Assembly (NCBI RefSeq): GCF_002242805.1
Contig: NZ_MCGQ01000020.1
Coordinates: 124,227 to 188,226, forward strand
From: Streptomyces diastatochromogenes
GTDB lineage: Bacteria; Actinomycetota; Actinomycetes; Streptomycetales; Streptomycetaceae
Reading direction: 5' to 3'
Length of the DNA: 64,000 nt
The notes under the pieces: model-generated
Told to the model about the DNA's origin: nothing
Database searches by the model: none
What the model saw: only the letters and a program-made list of their open reading frames with translations
In this document: positions 50,666 through 58,650 of the stretch, one piece after another
Position numbering within the stretch: position 1 is the first letter of the stretch
How the letters are laid out: each line of letters begins with the position of its first letter
Position numbers and translations under genes: made by a program

Positions 50666-53331
50666 GCATGCTCCGATCTCTGCCGATCACGGTTCCGCCG
50701 TTGCCCGGTGAGGCGCTGGACTCGTGGTTCGAGGTGATCGCACACCGCTTGCGGACACCCTTGAGTGACCTGCTGCCAGCTCTTGGCCTGGCCCGACGGG
50801 TCGAAGCTGGCGACTGCCACCGTGACATCCCAGCCCGCTGGGCGATCCTGCTCCGTGACAACGAAGCCGCCGGCATCTGTCACGCCACCGGCGTGAACCC
50901 CCAGGTTCTGCACGCGATGACGCTCGCGCACTTCGACGGCCGAGCACTCAATATCAAACGCGAAACGAGGCAGGTCAGCCGATGGCACCACTGGGGACGC
51001 CAGGCCGGATCACGCTTCTGCCCGGACTGCCTGGCCGAGACGAACGGCCGGTGGAAGCTGAGCTGGCGGCTGGGCTGGATGTTCGCCTGCCTCGATCACA
51101 ACCGCTTGCTCGCCGACGCGTGCCCCCAGTGCGGTCAAATGCCTTGGAAACGGCTGCACCAGCAGCGCTATGTCCCGCAGCCGGGAAAATGCGCCTTCCC
51201 GGGCCAGCGCGAAGAACCTGGCAGAAGGCACCAACGCTGCGGCTACCGACTGTCCGAGGTCGCAAGCATCGAGCTTGGGTCCGGGCACACGCTGCTGACG
51301 GCACAGAAGCTGCTGACGGAGATCGCGGAGAACGATTCAGCAGAGTTCGGCATCTACGCGATCGCTCCACAGAGCTTCTCCGCATTGGAAGCGCTGGCTG
51401 ATCTTCGTGCCCTTTCCTCCCGGCTCCTGGCCGACGCCGCGGACAGCGGTCTGGCGATCGTCCTGCCGCACGACACGCGCGAGATCTATGAGGGAGTGAA
51501 GGGGGCCCTTCCCGAGGTCGCGGGCGCCGTTCCTGCCAGGCGCAGCCTGACTGCACCCGTCCAGGCCATCGGGATCGCCGCCGCCCTCCAGGTCCTCGGG
51601 CAGTCCGATTACCATGCAGCTGGCCGCGAGCTTCGGCACCTCGTCGCCGCTGCAGACCCCTCAGAGACGCTCAAGCGCCTGACAGGCTTCCACAGGCTGC
51701 ACGGCATCACTCCGCTGCTGAGCGCCATCCAGCTGACGGCTCAGGAATCGATGCTGCGACCGAGTGATCAGCTTCGCTACCGGCTTCCGGCTTTCCTCCC
51801 CTCCAGGCCATCCCCTCGCGGGGGCCTGGCGGACCTGCGCGTTCACAAGGTTCCCTCGTGCTTCTGGCCTGGTTGGTCTGTCCTGCTGTCGCCGCCGCAA
51901 GGCGCATACAGCCGGACGTTCCGTCCTTGCCTGTCCGCTTCCCTGGCTTTGGTGGGCACGCGCGACGACCTCAGAGTGATCACACGTCGTCTCGGCAGCG
52001 TGACCACCCGGCAGATGACCTCGAAAGTCCTGCAACTCCTGCATGCACAGAGACTCTGGGCGGTGGTCAGCACGGCACTGGTGCGGCTGGCGGACTACCT
52101 CGACGCACACGAAGTGCCCATCGACTACCAGCGCCGCCGCATGTTGGACTACACCGATCTACTCCCCGAGACTCGATGGCGCCAGATCTGCGAGGACGCC
52201 GGCGTCCAACCCGGCCAGGGACGTCGTCTCACCGTCGCGCGAAGCACACTCTTCGAGCAGCTGAGCGGACTCCCGGCACATCTTGCTCCCGGCCACTTCG
52301 CGATCACTCGGCCGATGGACCGCCCACACGTGAACTACTTCGCCGCGTTCCTGACACCTGAAGTCAGAGATGGCCTGCACCGCGCTGGAGCCGACTTTCT
52401 CGCACAGAACGGCGTTGAGGGTGAGCCCTTGGTCTGGGAACCGCCGACGGTGATTGCCGACGGCCTGGAAACGGCAGGTCCTGACCTGGAGAAGATCGAC
52501 ATCAGCATTCTTCATCAAATGATCCGTTCGCCGTCCATGACGACGGAGCAGGCCGCCCGCGAACTTGGCACGTCACATGAAGCTGTCCGAGTTCTGCTGC
52601 ACCGGTCTCCCGCACCGGCCCAGCCGAGGCCACGCAGTCGTCGGCGGAACGACGGCGAGGCCATGCGGATCGCGAAGCAGGCCTTCCCGCCGGATGAGTT
52701 CCGGCGGCTCTACTACGCAGAACGTTTTGGCCTGCGCCAGATCGCGGACCTCGCTGGCGTCAGCCGCAACGTTACGAGGCGTCTCGCCGAGCAGTACGAC
52801 ATTGAGGTCCGTGAACCCAACGCAACGGGCCCGCGCAAGGGCTACGTCGACGGAACATGGCTCCGCGAGCAGTACTTGGTCCACGGCCGGACCCTGGCAG
52901 AACTCGGCCGCGAGAAGGGCCTCAGCCCCACGACCATGACCCGATGGGCCAAGCTGCACGGAATCCCCGTGACCAAGATGAACGGGCACACCCGCCCTGA
53001 ACTCGCGCAGCTGGCAGCTCAGGCCAGAGAAGCACCGGAAATCCTCCGTCCTGCCTTCACGGGACCCGGCGCATGGGACCGCCTTCGCGAGTTCGCCGCA
53101 GCGTCACGCTATCGGACACTCAAGGAAGCCGCAGAAGCGCTTGGAACCCATTACACGGCCCTGATCACGAGAGTTGGAAGACTGCGTCGCGAGATCGGAC
53201 ACCTACTCCTCATCCGTGCAACCACGGCGTCACCAATGAAACTGACCCCGATCGGGGAAGCCGTAGTCGCAGCGATTCACGCGGCCACAGAACCAGGCAC
53301 TGCGGACGCCTGCCCTGGATCCGCACGCTGA
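50662..53331 (+). CDS. tniQ: Large TniQ/TnsD-like target-selection protein
   Basis: 889 aa from GTG 50662; ATG 50668 is close. The TniQ N-terminus is clear (TVPPLPGEALDSWFEVIAHRL). The zinc-finger region has Cys120-x2-Cys123, Cys143-x2-His146 and Cys154-x2-Cys157. The long C-terminal half has four helix-turn-helix units, near residues 625-650 (TTEQAARELGTSHEAVRVLL), 690-715 (LRQIADLAGVSRNVTRRLAE), 740-770 (TLAELGREKGLSPTTMTRWA) and 815-850 (TLKEAAEALGTHYTALITRV). This is the layout expected of a TnsD-type protein that reads a fixed chromosomal site, unlike the short TniQ (about 400 aa) of CAST elements. Specificity for the dnaB 3' end is inferred from the insertion point. Confidence 0.93.
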   Translation: MSMLRSLPITVPPLPGEALDSWFEVIAHRLRTPLSDLLPALGLARRVEAGDCHRDIPARWAILLRDNEAAGICHATGVNPQVLHAMTLAHFDGRALNIKRETRQVSRWHHWGRQAGSRFCPDCLAETNGRWKLSWRLGWMFACLDHNRLLADACPQCGQMPWKRLHQQRYVPQPGKCAFPGQREEPGRRHQRCGYRLSEVASIELGSGHTLLTAQKLLTEIAENDSAEFGIYAIAPQSFSALEALADLRALSSRLLADAADSGLAIVLPHDTREIYEGVKGALPEVAGAVPARRSLTAPVQAIGIAAALQVLGQSDYHAAGRELRHLVAAADPSETLKRLTGFHRLHGITPLLSAIQLTAQESMLRPSDQLRYRLPAFLPSRPSPRGGLADLRVHKVPSCFWPGWSVLLSPPQGAYSRTFRPCLSASLALVGTRDDLRVITRRLGSVTTRQMTSKVLQLLHAQRLWAVVSTALVRLADYLDAHEVPIDYQRRRMLDYTDLLPETRWRQICEDAGVQPGQGRRLTVARSTLFEQLSGLPAHLAPGHFAITRPMDRPHVNYFAAFLTPEVRDGLHRAGADFLAQNGVEGEPLVWEPPTVIADGLETAGPDLEKIDISILHQMIRSPSMTTEQAARELGTSHEAVRVLLHRSPAPAQPRPRSRRRNDGEAMRIAKQAFPPDEFRRLYYAERFGLRQIADLAGVSRNVTRRLAEQYDIEVREPNATGPRKGYVDGTWLREQYLVHGRTLAELGREKGLSPTTMTRWAKLHGIPVTKMNGHTRPELAQLAAQAREAPEILRPAFTGPGAWDRLREFAAASRYRTLKEAAEALGTHYTALITRVGRLRREIGHLLLIRATTASPMKLTPIGEAVVAAIHAATEPGTADACPGSAR

Positions 53332-53533
53332 GGAAAATGACACGCGTCACGGAATTTCGGCACCGACCCGTGCTGGAACGGCACCCCAGCGAGAGGTCCA
53401 CACCGCGTGGAAGCTAGAACGGCAAACCAGTGATGACTTCGACGTCGTGGAACCTCAATTGAACCGCCGCCGTCCTGCGTGGGCTCCGAGAACCACGTCG
53501 GCGGAGGATCTGGAGCGGATACCACCCGGAGGT
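53332..53533. other. Gap between tniQ and the convergent cargo gene
   Basis: 202 bp inside the transposon with no convincing gene. CCGCCGCCG near 53464 and CGGCGG near 53499 could pair with a large loop, but I see no good terminator. Confidence 0.4.
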
Positions 53534-54364
53534 TCATAGGGCGATGCGCCAACGCTGTTGTTCCTCGCGAAGAATCTTCCGGCTATGCAGGGTGCGTAGC
53601 GCCTCATAAATTCCTGCTTCAGACAGCTGACCTTGGAGGTCCTGGACGATCTCGCTGGAGTATGCGCCGAGGTGGCCGACTGCGCCAGGATCGCTGAGGC
53701 GTTTCACATCGTAGTTCACAATTGAGATCTGCTTGAAGCGCTTGTAGACAGCTTCATACACCATTACTTCGGAGTCCGACATCCTGGGGATTATATTAGT
53801 GAGTCGCCTTATTTCTGTCAGGATCTTTAGGGCTGCCAGTTTGTGGCCAGCCACGACTGCCAGAAAGATCCCCGTAAGTCGAACAATGCTAGTAACTGCT
53901 TCAATGGCGCCGAAGTGGACTCCCTCGCGGATCCGGATCTCAGATACAGGACGTCTGGCCTCAGCCTGCTCCCATTGAGTGGGCTCGACCTCCACCTTAG
54001 GTATATCGGAAGCCGCCATAAGCCCACCAATGAGTTCATAGGCTATTTTACGGCAAGAATCTGCACCCAACTCTCCAGCCGACTCGGGGGATATCTCAGC
54101 AAAGAGCATGCCTATGACATCTTGATCACTTAAGGTCACGGACTTCCAGTGATCCTCGAACTCGTACCGTTTCACGGTCTTTACATGCCTGGACAGCACC
54201 CCCTCGTCGCGCTGGATTTCTGACAGCCCACGCGCGATCCCAACTCGGGAATCCTCTTGGTATCCAATTGCAGGGAGTGGCATTCGAGGCCGGGTGCGGC
54301 ATCTTTGGCAGTAGCCAGATTTAAGCGGGAATGCGCAGTGAGGGCATTCTTCGACGGATTTCAT
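53534..54364 (-). CDS. Transposon cargo protein of unknown function (zinc-ribbon N-terminus)
   Basis: 276 aa from ATG 54364 (MKSVEECPHCAFPLKSGYC), with AGGG upstream; the frame is open to 54430. The N-terminus has CPHC-x8-CQRC, a probable zinc ribbon. The middle contains a moderately hydrophobic helical stretch (SIVRLTGIFLAVVAGHKLAA, residues about 155-175). The C-terminus (SEAGIYEALRTLHSRKILRE) could be a winged helix. I recognise no family. Base composition is unlike the window: 25 of 60 bases are G or C at 53701-53760 and 27 of 60 at 54001-54060, against roughly 70% around. It has an in-frame TTA leucine codon at 54131-54133, so translation may need the bldA tRNA. These signs point to acquired DNA. 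Confidence 0.8.
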   Translation of the reverse strand: MKSVEECPHCAFPLKSGYCQRCRTRPRMPLPAIGYQEDSRVGIARGLSEIQRDEGVLSRHVKTVKRYEFEDHWKSVTLSDQDVIGMLFAEISPESAGELGADSCRKIAYELIGGLMAASDIPKVEVEPTQWEQAEARRPVSEIRIREGVHFGAIEAVTSIVRLTGIFLAVVAGHKLAALKILTEIRRLTNIIPRMSDSEVMVYEAVYKRFKQISIVNYDVKRLSDPGAVGHLGAYSSEIVQDLQGQLSEAGIYEALRTLHSRKILREEQQRWRIAL

Positions 54365-54727
54365 GACACCCTGCTCGTCGCTTGCGGAAGGCCTGCTAGT
54401 TATTTTCCGCCCGTCGGACACGGACCGCAACCGCCAGCAGTCGGCATAGTGATTCCGTCGAAATACTGGCTCGCTAGGCCAGAGTGCGAGCTCAACCGTG
54501 AAGGGGTCGCAGCGTCATTTGGGCAGAGGCGAAACCGCCCGGCCCCAGTCCTACGCGCTGGTGCAGTCTGTCGCCGAGGCCCGCAGAGGCGCGCGACACA
54601 ACACCGACCCGCTGTCTGCGACGGCCCTCCTTCCAGGCTGCGTGAGGATTTGGACACGGTCCTGAGACTGGATCGGAGGACGCAACGTGAGACGCCGCAA
54701 GAAGCTGCAGGTCACAGCCATGCCAGA
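54365..54727. other. Left-end region of the transposon
   Basis: 363 bp without a convincing gene between the cargo start and the left terminal repeat. The 8-mer GGACACGG occurs at 54416 and 54652 and again in the terminal repeat at 54728, always in the orientation expected for left-end binding sites. The cargo promoter should also lie here. Confidence 0.6.
54652..54668 (-). repeat. Left-end internal transposase-binding repeat
   Basis: On the minus strand GTCTCAGGACCGTGTCC, close to positions 8-24 of the terminal repeat (TCTCAG...CCGTGTCC) with one base less in the middle. A probable inner TnsB site. Confidence 0.6.
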
Positions 54728-54751
54728 GGACACGGAAGCCGAGAACCTACA
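54728..54751 (-). repeat. Left terminal inverted repeat
   Basis: On the minus strand it begins TGTAGGTTCTCGG and ends CCGTGTCC, matching the right terminal repeat at 21 of 24 positions. Confidence 0.95.
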
Positions 54752-54756
54752 CCGGA
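54752..54756. repeat. Target-site duplication, left side
   Basis: CCGGA, identical to 46457-46461. Removing the element and one copy rebuilds a site with dnaB stop, CCTGG, CCGGA and then CCGCGGGGG. Confidence 0.92.
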
Positions 54757-54808
54757 CCGCGGGGGAAATGAACTCGACGCATGGCGCCCCAGAGGATGGA
54801 CTGGGCCC

Positions 54809-56197
54809 ATGACGACATCTCAGGAAGAACTGCTCCCGGGCACCCGGCGGGCGTTGCTGCACCGGATCGCGGTCGCACAGGCCGAAGGGCGGGCGCCCTC
54901 GCTGGTCGCCGCGGTCGTGCGGGACGGGCGGGCCGTCTGGCACGGATCGCGGAGTTCAGTGGACGGGCACGGCCCGGACGAGAACGTGCAGTACAGGATC
55001 GGGTCGATCACCAAGACGTTCACCGCCGTACTGGTGCTGCGGCTGCGCGACGAGGGCGTGCTCGATCTCGGTGATCCCCTGGAGAAGCATCTGCCGGGCA
55101 CCGGAGCCGGCGAGGCGACGATCGCCGAACTGCTCGCACACACCTCCGGGTTGGCGGCCGAGTCACCCGCGCCCTGGTGGGAGCGGACCCCCGGCTCGCT
55201 GCGTCCCGAGCTGAGCGATGTCCTCGGCGAGCAGCCCCTCCTGCACCCCGTCGGCCGGCGCCACCACTACTCCAATCCCGGCTACACCCTGCTCGGCGCA
55301 CTGGTGGAGGAGCTTCGGGGCGCTTCTTGGGAGGAGGTGCTGCGCGACGAAGTGCTCGAACCCCTCGGGCTCCACCGCACCAGCGCACAGCCCCAGGCGC
55401 CGCATGCGGGCGGCTGGGCGGTGCATCCCTGGGCCGACGCGCTGCTGCCCGAACCGGTGGAGGATCTCGGCCGGATGGCCCCCGCCGGCCAACTGTGGTC
55501 CACCACCGGAGATCTCGCTCGGTTCGCCGCCTTCCTGGCCGGGGGAGACGACCGGGTGCTGAGTGCGGAGTCGGTGCGGGAGATGCGGACGCCCGCGGCG
55601 CCTGCCGAAGCCGCGGATGTGGTGGACGGGGCCACCTACGGCCTCGGCATGCAGATCCAGCAGCGGGACGGCAGGCTCCTCGTCGGACACTCCGGCTCGC
55701 TCCCGGGCTTTCTCGCGAACCTCACCGTCAGCGTGGAGGACGACGTGGCGGCGGTGGTGCTGGCCAACTGCACCAGTGGCCCGCTGCTGGGAGCGGTGGG
55801 TGCGGACCTCGTCCGTATCGTCGCCGAGGCAGAGCCACGCATTCCCGAGCCGTGGCGTCCGCTGCGTGAAGTCGACCGGGACGTCCTGGATTTGGCCGGG
55901 CAGTGGTTCTGGGGGACGCACGCCTTCGCTCTGCGGGTGCTGGCCGACGGGCTCCTCGCGCTGGGACCGCTGACCGGTGGCGGCCGCCGGGCCCGCTTCC
56001 GATCGAACGGCGACGGCACATGGACGGGCCTGGAGGGTTACTACGCCGGAGAGCTGCTCCGGCCCGTACGCCGTCCGGACGGGTCCGTGATCCATCTGGA
56101 CCTGGGGTCGTTCGTGTTCACGCGGCAGCCGTACGAGGAGGGGGCTGAGGTGCCCGGCGGAGTGGATCCGAAGGGCTGGCGGGGGATCGCGGAGTAG
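54809..56197 (+). CDS. Serine beta-lactamase-like hydrolase (class C/esterase family)
   Basis: 462 aa from ATG 54809. The SxxK nucleophile motif is SITK (Ser66-Lys69), the YxN motif is YSN (Tyr154-Asn156) and the HxG motif is HSG (His294-Gly296). No signal peptide is seen, so it is probably cytoplasmic, and a peptidase or esterase role is as likely as antibiotic hydrolysis. The C-terminal 110 residues form an extra beta domain common in this family. It is the first chromosomal gene beyond the transposon, whose left end is 57 bp upstream, so its promoter may have been changed by the insertion. Confidence 0.87.
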   Translation: MTTSQEELLPGTRRALLHRIAVAQAEGRAPSLVAAVVRDGRAVWHGSRSSVDGHGPDENVQYRIGSITKTFTAVLVLRLRDEGVLDLGDPLEKHLPGTGAGEATIAELLAHTSGLAAESPAPWWERTPGSLRPELSDVLGEQPLLHPVGRRHHYSNPGYTLLGALVEELRGASWEEVLRDEVLEPLGLHRTSAQPQAPHAGGWAVHPWADALLPEPVEDLGRMAPAGQLWSTTGDLARFAAFLAGGDDRVLSAESVREMRTPAAPAEAADVVDGATYGLGMQIQQRDGRLLVGHSGSLPGFLANLTVSVEDDVAAVVLANCTSGPLLGAVGADLVRIVAEAEPRIPEPWRPLREVDRDVLDLAGQWFWGTHAFALRVLADGLLALGPLTGGGRRARFRSNGDGTWTGLEGYYAGELLRPVRRPDGSVIHLDLGSFVFTRQPYEEGAEVPGGVDPKGWRGIAE

Positions 56198-56219
56198 ACG
56201 GCTCGCTGGCCGAGTGGGT

Positions 56220-56233
56220 GTTTCACGTGAAAC
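56220..56233. other. parS: parS site 10
   Basis: Perfect GTTTCACGTGAAAC (extended GGGTGTTTCAC/GTGAAACACCC) between convergent genes. Confidence 0.93.
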
Positions 56234-56252
56234 ACCCACCCCCGACCGCTTT

Positions 56253-56705
56253 TCAGAGCTGGAGCTTGAAGCCCATGTGCGAGGCGGTGAAGCCGAGGCG
56301 TTCGTAGAAACGGTGGGCGTCCGTGCGGCTGCTGTCGGAGGTCAGCTGCACCAACTGGCAGTTCTGGCGCCGGGATTCCTCGACAGCCCACTCGATGAGC
56401 TGGGTGCCCAGGCCGCTCCCGCGCTCGTCGGCGTGGATGCGGACGGCCTCGATGATCGAGCGGGTCGCTCCCTTGCGGGAGAGCCCGGGGATGAGCGTCA
56501 GCTGGAGGGTGCCGATGACACGGCCCTCCCGCACCGCCGCGACGAGCTGCTGGTTCGGGTCCGCGTTCAGCCGCTCCAGGGCCGCCAGGTAAGGCGTCAG
56601 GTCGTCGGGTGACTCGCGCTGGGCGCCCAGGGGGTCGTCGGCGAGCATGGCGACGATCGCGGGCAGGTCGTCCGCGGTCGCACGGCGTATTTCAAGATCT
56701 CCCAT
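56253..56705 (-). CDS. GNAT-family N-acetyltransferase
   Basis: 150 aa single GNAT domain. The N-terminus MGDLEIRRATADDLPAIVAML is typical, the acetyl-CoA loop is ADERGSGLGTQLIEWAVEES (Q/RxxGxG/A type), and the end is HRFYERLGFTASHMGFKLQL. The substrate is unknown. It lies 9 bp downstream of the marR stop and is probably co-transcribed with it. Confidence 0.88.
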   Translation of the reverse strand: MGDLEIRRATADDLPAIVAMLADDPLGAQRESPDDLTPYLAALERLNADPNQQLVAAVREGRVIGTLQLTLIPGLSRKGATRSIIEAVRIHADERGSGLGTQLIEWAVEESRRQNCQLVQLTSDSSRTDAHRFYERLGFTASHMGFKLQL

Positions 56706-56714
56706 GGCCGCACC

Positions 56715-57173
56715 CTATGCGGGCACGTTCAGGGACTCCACGACGCGTACCAGCGGGGCCAGCTCGGGGTTCCTGGCCGCCTCGTCCAGGGCCTCGCGCA
56801 GGGCGCCGTCATTGGTGGGCCGCGCCTCTTCGAGTAGCCGCAGGCCCGCCTCGGTGACGTTGGTGTAGATGCCGCGACGGTCGGTGGGGCACAGGTAGCG
56901 CTCCAGCAGACCACGGTCCTCCAGGCGGGTCACCAGCCGCGTGGTGGCGCTCTGGCTGAGCACGACCGCGTCGGCGACCTGCTTCATCTGCAGATGACCG
57001 CCCTGGCCCTCGTGCTGCCGGCTGAGCACATCGAGCAGGGAGTACTCCCGCACGCTGAGGTCGTGCTTGGTCTGCAGGGCGCGCTCGATGTGTGCCTCGA
57101 TCCTCCCGTGCAGGAGAGCGAGGGCGGACCAGCCCTGGGCGAGGGCGGTGAGCGCGGGGTCCGTCGCTGTCAT
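56715..57173 (-). CDS. MarR-family transcriptional regulator
   Basis: 152 aa from ATG 57173 with GGAGG upstream. The winged helix is LSVREYSLLDVLSRQHEGQGGHLQMKQVADAVVLSQSATTRLVTRLEDRGLLERY, followed by the wing CPTDRRGIYTNVTEAG. It is divergent from an MFS efflux gene, the usual setting for MarR repression of the exporter. Confidence 0.92.
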   Translation of the reverse strand: MTATDPALTALAQGWSALALLHGRIEAHIERALQTKHDLSVREYSLLDVLSRQHEGQGGHLQMKQVADAVVLSQSATTRLVTRLEDRGLLERYLCPTDRRGIYTNVTEAGLRLLEEARPTNDGALREALDEAARNPELAPLVRVVESLNVPA

Positions 57174-57223
57174 TGGCGTTTTCCTCCGTCCCGGAGCGGC
57201 TGAATCAAGAGTAGAGCACTCCC

Positions 57224-57267
57224 GCAATAGTCAGCGCTTGCACTTAGCCCGCGTCTGCAACTATTGT
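57224..57267. promoter_or_regulatory. Candidate MarR operator in the marR/MFS divergent region
   Basis: Half-sites CAATAGT (57225-57231) and ACTATTG (57260-57266) form an inverted pair 28 bp apart. TGCAA repeats recur nearby at 57256 and 57288. The gap between the two starts is only 143 bp. Confidence 0.4.
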
Positions 57268-57316
57268 GGACGCACGCTAAGCGCTCCTGCAATCGTCTGG
57301 GAAGGTGTACCCCCAC

Positions 57317-58525
57317 ATGCCTCTCGCGCTTCTGGCCCTCGCGATCGGGGCCTTCGGAATCGGAACGACCGAGTTCGTGATCATGGGTCTGCTGCCCGAG
57401 GTCGCCGGTGACTTCGGGGTCTCCATCCCTACCGCGGGCCTGCTCGTGACCGGATACGCCCTCGGCGTGGTGATCGGTGCCCCGCTGATGACCGTGCTCG
57501 GCACCAAGATCTCGCGCAAGCGGATGCTGATGCTGCTGATGGGCCTGTTCATCGCCGGAAACCTGCTCTCCGCCGTGGCCCCCACCTTCGCGATCATGCT
57601 GACCGGGCGGGTGATCGCCTCCCTCGCCCACGGTGCCTTCTTCGGCATCGGCTCGGTCGTCGCGGCCGAGCTGGTGGCTCCCGACAAGAAGGCCGGCGCC
57701 ATCGCGATGATGTTCACGGGCCTGACCGTCGCCAATGTCGTCGGTGTCCCGCTGGGCACGCTCATCGGGCAGAACGTCGGCTGGCGCGTCACCTTCGGCA
57801 TGGTCGCCGCCCTCGGTGTCGTCGGCCTGGCCGGCATCGCCAGGCTGGTGCCCGAGGTGCCGAGGCCCGAAGGGGTGCACCTGCGCCATGAACTGGCCGC
57901 CTTCAAGAACGCCCAGGTCCTGCTCGCCATGGCGATGACCGTGCTCGGCTTCGGTGGTGTCTTCGCGGCCATCACCTACATCGCGCCGATGATGACCCAC
58001 ATCGCCGGCTTCGCCGACGGGTCCGTCACCTGGCTGCTGGTCCTGTTCGGGCTCGGCATGGTCGGCGGCAACCTCATCGGCGGCAAGTTCGCCGACCGCG
58101 CGCTGATGCCGATGCTGTACGTCTCCCTGGGCGCCCTGGCCGTCGTCCTCGCGCTGTTCACACTCACCGCGCATAACAAGATCGCGGCCGCTGTGACCAT
58201 CGCCCTGATCGGCGCTCTCGGCTTCGCGACCGTCCCGCCGCTGCAGAAGCGCGTCCTCGACCAGGCCCACGGCGCCCCGACGCTCGCCTCGGCCGTGAAC
58301 ATCGGCGCCTTCAACCTGGGCAACGCCCTCTCCGCCTGGCTCGGCGGCATCGTGATCGCGGCCGGCTTCGGCTACACGGCCCCCAACTGGGTCGGCGCCG
58401 CCCTCGCCGCGTCCGCCCTGGTCCTCGCCGTCCTCTCGGCCGCCCTGGAGCGCCGCGACAGCGGCCGGAGCGCCGTGGTGGCCTCCGGAAGCCCCGCTGG
58501 GCAGCGGACCGCCGTCCACCACTGA
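57317..58525 (+). CDS. MFS transporter of the DHA1/AraJ-like group
   Basis: 402 aa from ATG 57317 with GGGAAGG upstream; GTG 57305 is an alternative. Twelve transmembrane helices, beginning LALLALAIGAFGIGTTEFVIMGLLP, the GTTEF start typical of AraJ/YdhP-type sugar or drug exporters. The loop 2-3 motif is GTKISRKRMLMLLM. It is likely controlled by the divergent MarR protein. Confidence 0.88.
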   Translation: MPLALLALAIGAFGIGTTEFVIMGLLPEVAGDFGVSIPTAGLLVTGYALGVVIGAPLMTVLGTKISRKRMLMLLMGLFIAGNLLSAVAPTFAIMLTGRVIASLAHGAFFGIGSVVAAELVAPDKKAGAIAMMFTGLTVANVVGVPLGTLIGQNVGWRVTFGMVAALGVVGLAGIARLVPEVPRPEGVHLRHELAAFKNAQVLLAMAMTVLGFGGVFAAITYIAPMMTHIAGFADGSVTWLLVLFGLGMVGGNLIGGKFADRALMPMLYVSLGALAVVLALFTLTAHNKIAAAVTIALIGALGFATVPPLQKRVLDQAHGAPTLASAVNIGAFNLGNALSAWLGGIVIAAGFGYTAPNWVGAALAASALVLAVLSAALERRDSGRSAVVASGSPAGQRTAVHH

Positions 58526-58650
58526 GCCCGCCCCGACCGCAGGGCATCTCCACCCGTACTTGAACGTCACGCGGACCGGGGGCGTAGGCCGCCCCCGGTC
58601 CGCGCGACACCCCTCACCTCACGCACGTACCGCACCAAGGAGAACGCTCC

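Larger units (their letters stand above)
46462..54751 (+). mobile_element. Complete Tn7-like transposon at the 3' end of dnaB
   Basis: 8,290 bp bounded by 24-bp terminal inverted repeats (21 of 24 identical, both starting TGTAGGTTCTC and ending CCGTGTCC) and a 5-bp direct duplication CCGGA. Contents in order: right end with repeated binding sites, tnsA, tnsB, tnsC, tniQ (all plus strand, overlapping by 4 to 8 bases), one minus-strand cargo gene, and a left-end region with more repeats. No cas gene, CRISPR, serine resolvase or antibiotic-resistance gene is present. The tnsA end faces the dnaB 3' end, as Tn7 faces glmS. All core genes look intact, so it may be active. Confidence 0.95.

Noticed and set aside
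53479..53697. Small plus-strand frame in the transposon
   Set aside because: It overlaps the cargo gene antisense and shows no domain or good ribosome binding site.
46481..54656. Transposon ends placed at the inner TGTCC/GGACA motifs
   Set aside because: These gave no matching 5-bp duplication. The outer ends at 46462 and 54751 give CCGGA on both sides and a 24-bp inverted repeat, so the inner motifs are binding repeats.
46462..54751. CRISPR-associated transposon
   Set aside because: No cas gene or repeat-spacer array is present, and the TniQ is long with its own helix-turn-helix array, unlike CAST TniQ.
54257..54808. N-terminal extension of the beta-lactamase-like gene in frame
   Set aside because: It would read through the transposon left end and the antisense of the cargo gene; the family similarity starts near ATG 54809.
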